Assembly (NCBI GenBank): GCA_005768755.1
Contig: VAFL01000017.1
Coordinates: 1 to 64,000 of the forward strand
DNA: 64,000 nt
From: Paracoccus denitrificans
GTDB lineage: Bacteria > Pseudomonadota > Alphaproteobacteria > Rhodobacterales > Rhodobacteraceae
Direction: 5' to 3'
Of this stretch, positions 52,640-62,776 are shown one piece after another. Each line of letters begins with the position of its first letter. Positions within the stretch are counted from its first letter, which is position 1. Both the position numbers and the translations under genes were made by a program. A model generated the notes under the pieces. It worked only from the letters and a program-made list of their open reading frames with translations. It was not told the DNA's origin and searched no databases.

Positions 52640-53694
52640 GCGGCGGATTCCTTTTCCAGCAATGCGCGCTTGCGTTCGATGCCCCAGCGATAGCCGGACA
52701 GATCGCCATCGCGGCGCACGACGCGGTGACAGGGGATGGCCACGGCGATCTTGTTCGATGCGCAGGCCTGCGCCACGGCGCGGACAGATTTTGGCGCCCC
52801 GATCTGCTGGGCGATGTCCGTATAGCTGGCGGTTTCGCCCGCCGGGATGTCGCGCAAGGCCTGCCAGACGCGCTGCTGGAAGGCCGTGCCGCGAATATCC
52901 AGCGGCAGATCCAGCCCGATCTGTGGGGCCTCCACAAAGCCGACCACCTGCGCCACGCGCGCATCGAACGCCGCATCGCCGCCAATCATCCGCGCTTTGG
53001 GAAAGCGGTCCTGAAGATCGCGAACAAGGCCTTCGGGGTCGTCGCCCATGGTGATCGCGCAGATACCCTTGTCCGTTTCGGCGACAAGGATCGCGCCGAG
53101 CGCACTTTCACCAACGGCAAAGCGGATTTCGGTATCCTTGCCGCCCTGCCGGAAGGCCGTGGGCGTCATCCCCAGCACCTTGTCGGCTGTCTCATAAAAG
53201 CGGCTGTTCGCATTGAAACCGGCGTCATAGATCGCTTCGGTCACGGTGTTCTCCTTTTGCTGCAGACTGCTGCGCACCTTTTTCGCGCGATGCGCCGCGG
53301 CCCATTCGCGCGGCGTCAGCCCGGTGATTGCCTTGAACTGGCGGTGAAAATAATGGCTGCTGAACCCGACCCGGCGGGCAAGATCATCCAGCTTTGGCAT
53401 GTCGTCAGATCCCTCGATGATCCGGCAGGCCTCGGCGATGACCGCAGCATTTGCTTCAGACGTAGACTGTCCCTTGGGATTGCATCGCATGCAGGGACGG
53501 AAACCCTGCGCCTCGGCGGCCTCGGGACTGTCGTAGAATTCCACGTTGGCCGGCTTGGCGCGGCGCGAGGGGCAGGACGGGCGGCAATAGATGCCAGTGG
53601 TCCTGACCGCGAAGACGAAGCTGCCATCCGCGTTCTTGTCGCGGTCCACCACACTTTGCCAGCGCGGGTCCTCTGCGGTCTGTTTCTGGGTCAT
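52636..53694 (-). CDS. ada: Bifunctional Ada: methyl-sensing transcription activator and O6-methylguanine methyltransferase
   Basis: A 352-residue protein from ATG 53694. The N-terminal zinc domain has the methyl-accepting Cys motif YCRPSCPSRRAKPANVEF and CMRCNP (four zinc cysteines). The AraC-type HTH follows (LARRVGFSSHYFHRQFKAITGLTPREWAAAHR). The C-terminal methyltransferase has VGFVEAPQIGLDLPLDIRGTAFQQRVW and the active-site motif IPCHRVV. Methylation of the N-terminal Cys turns Ada into an activator of its own operon, which here includes the 2OG oxygenase. Confidence 0.96.
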   Translation of the reverse strand: MTQKQTAEDPRWQSVVDRDKNADGSFVFAVRTTGIYCRPSCPSRRAKPANVEFYDSPEAAEAQGFRPCMRCNPKGQSTSEANAAVIAEACRIIEGSDDMPKLDDLARRVGFSSHYFHRQFKAITGLTPREWAAAHRAKKVRSSLQQKENTVTEAIYDAGFNANSRFYETADKVLGMTPTAFRQGGKDTEIRFAVGESALGAILVAETDKGICAITMGDDPEGLVRDLQDRFPKARMIGGDAAFDARVAQVVGFVEAPQIGLDLPLDIRGTAFQQRVWQALRDIPAGETASYTDIAQQIGAPKSVRAVAQACASNKIAVAIPCHRVVRRDGDLSGYRWGIERKRALLEKESAA

Positions 53695-53940
53695 GACAAT
53701 CACTCGGGTCGTTGCGTTGATGGAACCAATATAGGGTGAACGCCACGCCGCTCACTCCGGCCCTTGCTTTCAAATTCTCAGGGCGACAGGGTGCGGGGGA
53801 CGTTCGCTACGGGATCGGGATGCTCGCTTTCGGCACCCTCCTGGCCGAAGCACGTCGCCCGACAGCCGGAAATCGTTTGACCGTCGCCCGCAAGAATGGC
53901 TAGCCTGAAGTTATCACAAATCCAACATCCGGGCATTGTC

Positions 53941-54951
53941 ATGTCGAAATTTGCAAGCTTTGCCATACCGCTTATCTCATTCGCCTTGCCGGCCATGGCA
54001 CAGGATGCACTGCCGCTATGGGAAGACGGCGCGCGCAAATCGGCAATCATATCCTTTGTCGAGACCGTCACCAATGAAAGCAGCGCCGATTTCGTCCCCG
54101 AGGCAGAGCGCATCGCGGTTTTCGACAACGATGGCACGCTGTGGAGCGAGCAGCCATATTACATCCAGCTTGCCTTCGCGCTTGATCAGATCAAACAGAA
54201 CGCACCCGATCATCCTGAATGGCAGGACACCGAACCGTTCAGCGCCGTTCTGGATGGCGACATGGAACGGCTTGCCGCTGGCGGCTCGGAAGGCCTGATG
54301 GCCCTGATCGCGGCGACGCATGACGGCTTCACCCCGGAGGAATTTCGAACCGAGGTCAGCCAGTGGCTGCACGAGGCCAAGCACCCGGATTATGACGAAC
54401 CTTATGCCGCGCTGACCTTTACCCCGATGCTGGAACTGCTGGATTACCTGCGCGATAACGGCTTCAAGACCTTCATCGTTTCCGGCGGCGGCGAGGAATT
54501 CATCCGGGCCGTCAGCGAAGAGCTTTATGGCATCCCGCCCGAGCAGGTCGTCGGCAGCGAGTTGAAGCTGGTGCTGGAAGAACGCGACGGCAAACCCGTC
54601 GTCATCCGCCGGGGCGAGGTGACATTCATCAACGATCACGGCGGCAAACCCATCGGCATTGCCAGCCATATCGGGCGCAAGCCGATCGCGGTCTTCGGCA
54701 ATTCCGACGGCGATTTCGAAATGTTGGAATGGGCGATTGACGGCACCGGCCCGGGCCTTGGGATGATCGTTCACCACGATGACGCGGAACGTGCCGTCGC
54801 CTATGACCGCGAGTCGATGGCGGGAAGTCTTGACCGCGGTCTTGACGAGGCGGACGCACGCGGCTGGCACCTGATCAGCATGAAGGACGACTGGCGGCAG
54901 GTTTACAGCTTCCAGCCGATAGCCGAGCCGTCCGAGGGCGCGGCCAACTAG
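53941..54951 (+). CDS. Exported HAD-superfamily phosphatase
   Basis: A 336-residue protein from ATG 53941. The signal peptide MSKFASFAIPLISFALPAMA ends before QDALPLW. HAD motifs are present: motif I VFDNDGTLW with nucleophile and acid Asp residues, motif II FIVSGGGEEF and motif IV FGNSDGDFEM. The insertion between motifs I and II suggests a phosphoserine-phosphatase-like cap. It probably acts on a phosphoester in the periplasm; substrate unknown. It is convergent with the octaheme cytochrome gene, with 9 bases between. Confidence 0.9.
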   Translation: MSKFASFAIPLISFALPAMAQDALPLWEDGARKSAIISFVETVTNESSADFVPEAERIAVFDNDGTLWSEQPYYIQLAFALDQIKQNAPDHPEWQDTEPFSAVLDGDMERLAAGGSEGLMALIAATHDGFTPEEFRTEVSQWLHEAKHPDYDEPYAALTFTPMLELLDYLRDNGFKTFIVSGGGEEFIRAVSEELYGIPPEQVVGSELKLVLEERDGKPVVIRRGEVTFINDHGGKPIGIASHIGRKPIAVFGNSDGDFEMLEWAIDGTGPGLGMIVHHDDAERAVAYDRESMAGSLDRGLDEADARGWHLISMKDDWRQVYSFQPIAEPSEGAAN

Positions 54952-54960
54952 CTCATGCGC

Positions 54961-56919
54961 CTATTGTGCTGACAGCTGCAGGTCCAGCGACAGAAGCTGC
55001 GCATTGCCCGGATTGGCCGTCATCGCGCGCGACAGCACCTCACGCGCGGCGTCCAGTCGGTTCTGCGCAGCGAGCAGCCTGACCTGCATCGCCCAGGCAT
55101 CGACAAGCTGCGGGTCCTGTTCTGACGCCTCGCCAAAGGCCGCAAGCGCCGCCGGAACATTGCGCAAGGCCAGCGCCGTGCCCGCCAACGCAAGCTGACC
55201 CTCGGGGAAATCGGCATTCGCGACCAGCCATTGCTGCATTTCCTGAATGCCGGTCTGGAACGGCGGCTGCAGCGCGGGCGGGACGGGAATGCCCGGCGTT
55301 TGCAGCAATTCCTTCACCGCTGCGATTCTGACAGAGCGAAGCGGGTCGTCCAGCATCGGACCAATACGCTGTATCTTCTGGTCAGGCGGGGCGCTGCGCT
55401 GCAATGGGATGGCGGCGGCGCGGATCAGCGGATCATCGGCGCCCAGAAAAGCCGCAGCCGTCTGCGCGTCTTCCGGCCGCATATGAGGGAATGCCAGTTC
55501 CAGGGCACTCGCCCGCAGGATCGCTGGCATCGCGTCATATTCGGCAATCTCGAACAAGGCCGAAAGCTTTTCGCGATCATTACCGCCGCCTTCCGCATGG
55601 GCGAATACCTGCGAAAAATGCGGGCTGCGATCCGCATCGGGATGGTTTTCAAGAATGACCGCATCGGCCCAGTCCGCATCCTTGTCCTGATGGCAATCAA
55701 GGCAGGCCACGGGTGCGCGGGTCTCGGCGGCGAGGTCAGGGCGAGGAATGCGGAACGCGTGGTCAGAGCGTTCGTCGATCCCCATGTAGATCTGGGCCTT
55801 CATGTGACAATTCTTGCACTGCGCCCCATCGGAACCGGATTCGTGGAAATGATGCTCGGGGCTGTCGTAATCGGCCAGCTTCAGCGATGGGAATCGGGTA
55901 TTTCCTGCCTCGGAATGGCACTGCGTGCAGACGGCGTTGCCCTCTGCCTTCAACCTGCCGCTATGGGGGTTGTGGCAATCGCTGCACCGCACGCCGTTCT
56001 GATACATCTTGGACTGCAGAAACGAACCGTAGACATAGACCTCATCCTTGATGGCGCCATCGGGGTAATACAGCCGGTCGGCGTCGATCAGCGCCAGTTC
56101 ATAACTGTCATGGAATGGCGTTCCCGGAACCGGGCTTTCGTCCGTCAGCGCCGCGCGGCGCGAATGGCAGCCGGCGCAGGTCTGGATCTGGGCCTCGGGA
56201 TCGTCCGCCGGAAATTCCTGGGTAAAACCAAGCGCTGAAAGGCCCGGCATTCCGGTGATGTCGAAGCTGCCGGGCGCTTCCGCCCATTCGGCATGGGCAG
56301 ATCCCGGGCCGTGACATGCCTCACAGCCGACACCGATTTCCGCCTGACGGCTGTCATAGCTTCTGGTTTGCGGCGCGTAGTTCTTTTCATATCCGGTCGC
56401 ATGGCAAACCGCGCAGCGGGCGTTCCAGTTCTTGTATGGCCCACTCCAGTGCAGCCCGTCGGATGGCAGGTAGTCTTCGCCGGGGTAAAGTTCATACCAG
56501 CGGCCCTGAATATCGTCCCATGCCACATCCAGCGCCTGTTTCCGGCCCGGCGCCGTCTCGACCAGGTATTGCTGAAGCGGCGTAATGCCGACGACATCCG
56601 TGATGTCATAGCTGGCGCGGGTTCCGTCGGGTTCGGTGATGGTAACGCTGTGGGTGCCGTCCTGATATCTGAAATTGAATACCGATTCACCCAAGGCAAA
56701 GGGCTCCCCCGTGAAGTCCCCGATAATGCTGGCCTCTGAGGGTTCCATCCACGCCTTCGCATGGTGCGATTCGCGCCAGTCATCCGCCTGCTGCTGGTGG
56801 CAGTCTATGCAGACCCCGCTGCCGATATACTGCGGCGTTTCGCCCTGATCGGCATTGGCCGCAAATCCGCTGAAAAGACAGAGGATCGCCGCAAAGACCA
56901 ACTTATAACCGAATGGCAT
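54961..56919 (-). CDS. Octaheme cytochrome c with C-terminal TPR/HEAT-like region
   Basis: From MPFGYKLVFAAILCLFSGFAANA at 56919 the protein has 652 residues and a signal peptide. Eight CxxCH haem sites are visible in order: CIDCH, CAVCH, CEACH, CAGCH, CSDCH, CTQCH, CKNCH, CLDCH, all in the first 440 residues. The remainder is helical repeat sequence (RASALELAFPHM, DDPLRSVRIAAVKELL, then TPR-like ALAAFGEASEQDPQLVDAWAMQVRLLAAQNRLDAAREVLSRA). Related proteins join cytochrome c554-like haem packing to TPRs; redox partner unknown. It is divergent from the sulfatase gene. Confidence 0.92.
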   Translation of the reverse strand: MPFGYKLVFAAILCLFSGFAANADQGETPQYIGSGVCIDCHQQQADDWRESHHAKAWMEPSEASIIGDFTGEPFALGESVFNFRYQDGTHSVTITEPDGTRASYDITDVVGITPLQQYLVETAPGRKQALDVAWDDIQGRWYELYPGEDYLPSDGLHWSGPYKNWNARCAVCHATGYEKNYAPQTRSYDSRQAEIGVGCEACHGPGSAHAEWAEAPGSFDITGMPGLSALGFTQEFPADDPEAQIQTCAGCHSRRAALTDESPVPGTPFHDSYELALIDADRLYYPDGAIKDEVYVYGSFLQSKMYQNGVRCSDCHNPHSGRLKAEGNAVCTQCHSEAGNTRFPSLKLADYDSPEHHFHESGSDGAQCKNCHMKAQIYMGIDERSDHAFRIPRPDLAAETRAPVACLDCHQDKDADWADAVILENHPDADRSPHFSQVFAHAEGGGNDREKLSALFEIAEYDAMPAILRASALELAFPHMRPEDAQTAAAFLGADDPLIRAAAIPLQRSAPPDQKIQRIGPMLDDPLRSVRIAAVKELLQTPGIPVPPALQPPFQTGIQEMQQWLVANADFPEGQLALAGTALALRNVPAALAAFGEASEQDPQLVDAWAMQVRLLAAQNRLDAAREVLSRAMTANPGNAQLLSLDLQLSAQ

Positions 56920-57044
56920 CGCTGCTTTTCCTGTTAACAAGCTGACACGGAATACCCTTGATAAAATCTCTTCACAATATTGCGAATGTCATAATCATGC
57001 GCTTAACTAACATAGGACAATTGGTCATTCAAAGGAGCGCCCTG

Positions 57045-58679
<1,635 letters not shown>

Positions 58680-58684
58680 GCATG

Positions 58685-58716
58685 AATGGGGCGGCTGTGT
58701 GCCGCCCCATTTTTTT
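58685..58716 (+). terminator. Strong rho-independent terminator after the sulfatase gene
   Basis: An 11-bp perfect stem (58685-58695 with 58701-58711) closes a TGTGT loop and runs straight into a T-tract (58710-58716). It follows the second sulfatase stop by 5 bases. It separates the sulfatase from the Bat-type operon. Confidence 0.93.
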
Positions 58717-58784
58717 GCGGACGCAGGCTTTTTTCACGACCTCCCGCACCGGATTTTCGTAATCCTTTCGTCAGCCTGCGATGA

Positions 58785-59813
58785 ATGGGCTTGAATTTCA
58801 GGTTTCGCGCTGCGACCGGGATTTCGCAGATGAGCGAAGCTCAACGGAAGACTTCGCGCGTGTCAGACCCGATGATCGACAACCAGACTGATCCGCGCGT
58901 CCATGTCGATCTGGCGCATTTGCGCCGCTTTGCGGGCAAGGCACGGGATCTGCGGTTTCTGCCCAAACAGCCTGTGCGCAGCGTTTTGAACGGGCGCAGC
59001 GCCTCGGCACTTCGGGGGCGCGGGTTGGATTTCGAAGAGCTGCGCGGCTATCTGCCTGGCGACGACGTGCGCAACATCGACTGGAAGGTCACCGCCCGAA
59101 CCGGAGAGCCACATGTCCGCGTCTTTACCGAGGAACGCGACCGCCCCGCCCTGATCGTTGTGGATCAGCGCATGTCGATGTTCTTCGGATCGAAGCTGAA
59201 CATGAAATCCGTGACAGCCGCAGAGGCCGCAGCCCTGATCGCCTTCCGCGTTCTGGATCAGGGCGACCGTCTGGGCGGGATCGTCTTTAACGATCACGGC
59301 ATGACTGAAATCCGCCCCAAGCGCGGCAGCAGCGCCGCGCAAGGATTTCTAAGCGCGCTCGCGACGGCGAACATGGCGCTTGCCGCCGATGCCGAAAATG
59401 TCGAACCGCTGCCCATTCGCGAGCCGCTTCGCACCGTGGCCCGGATCGCGCGGCGGGATCATCTGATCATCATCATCAGCGATTTCGACGGGATCGGGCG
59501 GCGCTCGGAACGGCTGATCAGCGGGTTGTCGCGGCATAACGATGTAATTCTGTGCCCGGTCAATGATCCGATGACTCTGAACCCGCCGGCTGATCTGCGG
59601 CTGGCCGCTTCGGACGGGCGGTTGCAGGCGGAAATCGACACGAGCGACAAAACCGTATTGCAGGCCCTGACGCAGCTTTCGGAGGCGCATTCCGAGGCAC
59701 TGGAAAGCTGGTCGCGGAAATTCCGCATTCCGCTGATGCCGCTTTCAGCCGCTGAAGAAACCGTGCCTCAGATCCGCAAACTTCTTGGCGCGACGGCAAG
59801 GCGGACAAGATGA
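58785..59813 (+). CDS. DUF58 domain protein of a Bat/MoxR-type operon
   Basis: The frame gives 342 residues; ATG codons at 58830 and 58872 are alternative starts, and the conserved part begins at DPRVHVDLAHLRRF. The DUF58 signature is RGRGLDFEELRGYLPGDDVRNIDWKVTARTGEPHVR-like at about 85-120. After it comes a VWA-like Rossmann region with VVDQRMSMFFG and IIISDFDG. DUF58 proteins are normally encoded right after a MoxR AAA ATPase; here a terminator and sulfatase lie upstream. The stop overlaps the next gene. Confidence 0.92.
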   Translation: MGLNFRFRAATGISQMSEAQRKTSRVSDPMIDNQTDPRVHVDLAHLRRFAGKARDLRFLPKQPVRSVLNGRSASALRGRGLDFEELRGYLPGDDVRNIDWKVTARTGEPHVRVFTEERDRPALIVVDQRMSMFFGSKLNMKSVTAAEAAALIAFRVLDQGDRLGGIVFNDHGMTEIRPKRGSSAAQGFLSALATANMALAADAENVEPLPIREPLRTVARIARRDHLIIIISDFDGIGRRSERLISGLSRHNDVILCPVNDPMTLNPPADLRLAASDGRLQAEIDTSDKTVLQALTQLSEAHSEALESWSRKFRIPLMPLSAAEETVPQIRKLLGATARRTR

Positions 59814-60283
59814 ACCCAGAGCTTGAGGGCCTAGACCTGCTGGACTTGCTGGATCTGCTGGAGATGCCGCCAGATCCAGCGCAGATCCCCTATACGCCGC
59901 AGACGGCGGGCTGGCTGGTCGTCGGCGTGGTCATCCTGATCGGTCTGGCGCTGCTGATCTGGCGCATCGTGATCTGGTGGCGGCGCAACGCCTATCGCCG
60001 CGCCGCACTGACCGCGCTTGAACAGACCGGCGACGATCCCGCAGAGATCGCAATGGTTCTGCGTCGGACCGCGGTTGCGGCCTATCCGCGACGTCAGGTC
60101 GCCCGGCTTTACGGTCAGGACTGGCTGGATTTTCTGGATAACAGCTTTCGTGGCAGCGGCTTTGCGGACGGGCCGGGCCGCGTGCTGGCGACTGCGGCCT
60201 ATAAGCCGGCTGGCCCGGCCGATCCGTCCCTGCGCGATCTGGCCCGCCGCTGGATACGGCACCACAAGCAGGGTGCGGCATGA
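59810..60283 (+). CDS. DUF4381 membrane protein
   Basis: A 157-residue protein with one membrane helix (about 34-53, GWLVVGVVILIGLALLIW) and a cytoplasmic domain with MVLRRTAVAAYPRRQVARLYGQDWLDFL, matching DUF4381, a family found between DUF58 and BatA genes. The N-terminus has an unusual leucine/aspartate repeat (LDLLDLLDLLE) coded by tandem 9-base units. It overlaps both neighbours by 4 bases. Function unknown beyond membership of the operon. Confidence 0.88.
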   Translation: MNPELEGLDLLDLLDLLEMPPDPAQIPYTPQTAGWLVVGVVILIGLALLIWRIVIWWRRNAYRRAALTALEQTGDDPAEIAMVLRRTAVAAYPRRQVARLYGQDWLDFLDNSFRGSGFADGPGRVLATAAYKPAGPADPSLRDLARRWIRHHKQGAA

Positions 60284-61269
60284 TCGAACTTGCGCATCCC
60301 TGGGTCATGCTTCTGCTGCCCCTGCCCTTTCTGGTTTGGCGCTTCGTGCGCCCCTATCGGCAAAGCGTTCACGCCCTGCGCTTTCCCTTCTTCGCCCGCA
60401 TCGTTGAAGCCGCCGGCGTCACGCCCGAGGAAGGCGCGTTGCTGGTGCGCCGCAGGCGACAGCAGATGCTGACGGGGGCACTCGTCTGGCTGCTGCTGCT
60501 CCTATCCCTTGCCCGTCCCGAACGGGTTGGTGAGCCGATCGAGGTTACAAACGCGGCGCGTGACCTGATGCTGGTGGTCGATATCTCGGAATCCATGGAT
60601 GAAGAGGATTTCGAAACCGAGCATGGCGAGCCGCTGCAACGCCTTGCGGCTGTGAAGAATGTCGTCGGCGATTTCATATCGGAGCGTGAGGGCGACCGGG
60701 TGGCGCTGATCGTCTTTGGCGCGAAGCCCTTCCTGCAAGCCCCCTTTACCGAGGACCTTCAGGCCGTGCGGGACCTTCTGAACCTGACCACGGTCGGGAT
60801 GGCAGGACCGCACACCAATCTGGGCGACGCCATCGGTCTTGGCATCCGAAGCTTTGAAAACAGTCAGGTCGAACAGCGCGTGATGATCCTTCTCAGCGAC
60901 GGGGCCGATACCGGCAGCCGGATGAGCCCGGTCAACGCCGCCGAGATCGCGGCCCAGAACGGCATACAGATCTATACCATCGGCGTGGGTGACCCGACCG
61001 GAAATCAGCAAGATAATCAGGTCGACATCGCCGCCTTGCAGGACATTGCGAAACGCACCGGCGGGCAGTTCTTCTTTGCCGGCGACACGGCGGGGCTGAC
61101 GCAGGTCTATGACCAGATCGACCAGCTTGCGCCGCGCCTTGTCGACACGATCAGCTATCGTCCGCGCGACAGTCTTGCGCATCTGCCCGCGCTTCTGGCG
61201 GCGCTGCTGATCCTGCTGTCGCAATTTCTGCTGATCCTCACCCCTGGGCGGGGGCGCGCGCATGGGTGA
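60280..61269 (+). CDS. VWA domain protein (BatA-like)
   Basis: A 329-residue inner-membrane protein. Two helices (near residues 8-20 and 65-80) precede a von Willebrand A domain with an intact MIDAS, VVDISESMDEED, and later MILLSDGADTGS. A C-terminal helix (LPALLAALLILLSQFLLIL) follows. BatA proteins are linked to stress tolerance or envelope assembly with BatB-BatD. The start overlaps the DUF4381 stop, and its end overlaps the next VWA gene by 8 bases. Confidence 0.94.
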   Translation: MIELAHPWVMLLLPLPFLVWRFVRPYRQSVHALRFPFFARIVEAAGVTPEEGALLVRRRRQQMLTGALVWLLLLLSLARPERVGEPIEVTNAARDLMLVVDISESMDEEDFETEHGEPLQRLAAVKNVVGDFISEREGDRVALIVFGAKPFLQAPFTEDLQAVRDLLNLTTVGMAGPHTNLGDAIGLGIRSFENSQVEQRVMILLSDGADTGSRMSPVNAAEIAAQNGIQIYTIGVGDPTGNQQDNQVDIAALQDIAKRTGGQFFFAGDTAGLTQVYDQIDQLAPRLVDTISYRPRDSLAHLPALLAALLILLSQFLLILTPGRGRAHG

Positions 61270-62776
61270 TTTCCTTTCAGGCCTGTCGCATTTCCACTTC
61301 ATCCGGCCGTGGCTTCTGCTGTTGACCTTGCCGGCCGTGCTTGCGTGGTGGCTGACCCGCAGGCGGCTTGCGCCAAAGACCCAGAAACCCGCCGGAATGG
61401 CCGATCATCTGGCCCACGCGCTCAGCCTAGACGGCAAGCGCAGGCAGCGCCTGCTGCCGGTCGATGCGGTCGCGCTTTGCACGCTGCTGGTGGTGCTTGG
61501 CGCGGCAGGGCCAAGCTGGACACGGGTGCCGAACCCGCTGGTTGCGCCAACCGCCCCGCTTGTGCTGGCGCTTGAGGTCTCGGACAGCATGACCGAACGC
61601 GATATAGCGCCAAACCGGCTGGAGCGGGCGAAATACAAGATACAGGATATTCTGGCCAACCGGACCGGCGGGCGCACGGCGCTTGTGGCCTATGCCGGGT
61701 CAGCGCATCTGATCGCGCCGCTGACCGAAGACCCGCAGGTGCTGAACAGCTTTCTGTCCGGTCTGTTTCCCGATGTGATGCCAGTATCAGGCAATAACGC
61801 GACGCTCGCCGTGGAAAAGGCGGATACGATCCTTTCTGCCGAGGATTCGCCGGGCGCGATCCTGTTCGTCGCCGATGAAATCGACCGGGCCGATATTCCC
61901 GCGCTGCAAAGCTATCTGGAAAATGACGGCGCACCGATCATCGCCCTGCTGATCACCGAAAGCGGCGCCCCGGCCGAGGAATTGAGTGGGATCAGGGGCC
62001 TCCGCACCGTCACCATGACCCCGGATGATGAAGATGTGGAAGCCGTCTCGCGCCACATCGACGCGGCCTATCAGCAAGCTCTGGCGGCGGATGAGCGGCA
62101 GAAATGGGACGATCGCGGCTGGCTGTTCTTCGTACCCGCGCTGATGCTGTCGCTGCTGTGGTTCCGTCGCGGCTGGACGATGCGTTGGGGCGTGGCGGTT
62201 CTGGCGCTTGGCCTGGTCCTGCCCGCTGCGCCGTCCCGGGCCGACGGCATTGCCGACTGGTTCTGGACCCCGGACCAACAGGGTCGCCGCGCCTATGAGA
62301 ACCGTGACTACGAAGAAGCCGCCAGGCTGTTTCAGAACCTCGCCTGGCGCGGGCTGTCACTTTACCGCGCCGGGAAATATGAAGAGGCGGAGGAGGTGTT
62401 TGACCGTCTCGGCGGCTCTGACGCGCTTGTCGCCAAGGGCATGGCCCAGATCCGACAGGGCAATTACCGCGACGGGGCAAAGACGATCGAACAGGCGGTC
62501 GAGATGGACCCCCAGAACGAACTCGCCATCCGCGATCTGGAAATCGCGCAAGCCATTGTGAAACAGGTGATGGAAGATCGTCAGAATGCCAGTGCCGATG
62601 ACGGCGCTGATGAAGTCGTCTTCGACGAAGACATGGAGGAGGGACAGGAGGCCCAGCCCATTCAGACCCAGCAGCTTGAACTGCAGGCTGCGGAACAATG
62701 GATGCGCACAGTGGACACGCGGATGCAGGATTTCCTGAAGATCCGCCTGTCCCTTGAAGCAGGGGGCCAGGAATGA
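61262..62776 (+). CDS. VWA-TPR membrane protein (BatB-BatC type fusion)
   Basis: A 504-residue protein. N-terminal helices (PWLLLLTLPAVLAWW and LCTLLVVLGAAG) lead to a VWA domain (90-270), in which the first MIDAS aspartate is glutamate (ALEVSDSMTE). Two more helices (near 290-325) and a signal-like segment precede TPR repeats at about 345-435 (GRRAYENRDYEEAARLFQNLAW, YRAGKYEEAEEVFDRLGG, GNYRDGAKTIEQAVEMDP). An acidic tail ends it. This equals BatB plus BatC in one chain. The stop overlaps the BatD-like start (ATGA). Confidence 0.93.
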   Translation: MGDFLSGLSHFHFIRPWLLLLTLPAVLAWWLTRRRLAPKTQKPAGMADHLAHALSLDGKRRQRLLPVDAVALCTLLVVLGAAGPSWTRVPNPLVAPTAPLVLALEVSDSMTERDIAPNRLERAKYKIQDILANRTGGRTALVAYAGSAHLIAPLTEDPQVLNSFLSGLFPDVMPVSGNNATLAVEKADTILSAEDSPGAILFVADEIDRADIPALQSYLENDGAPIIALLITESGAPAEELSGIRGLRTVTMTPDDEDVEAVSRHIDAAYQQALAADERQKWDDRGWLFFVPALMLSLLWFRRGWTMRWGVAVLALGLVLPAAPSRADGIADWFWTPDQQGRRAYENRDYEEAARLFQNLAWRGLSLYRAGKYEEAEEVFDRLGGSDALVAKGMAQIRQGNYRDGAKTIEQAVEMDPQNELAIRDLEIAQAIVKQVMEDRQNASADDGADEVVFDEDMEEGQEAQPIQTQQLELQAAEQWMRTVDTRMQDFLKIRLSLEAGGQE

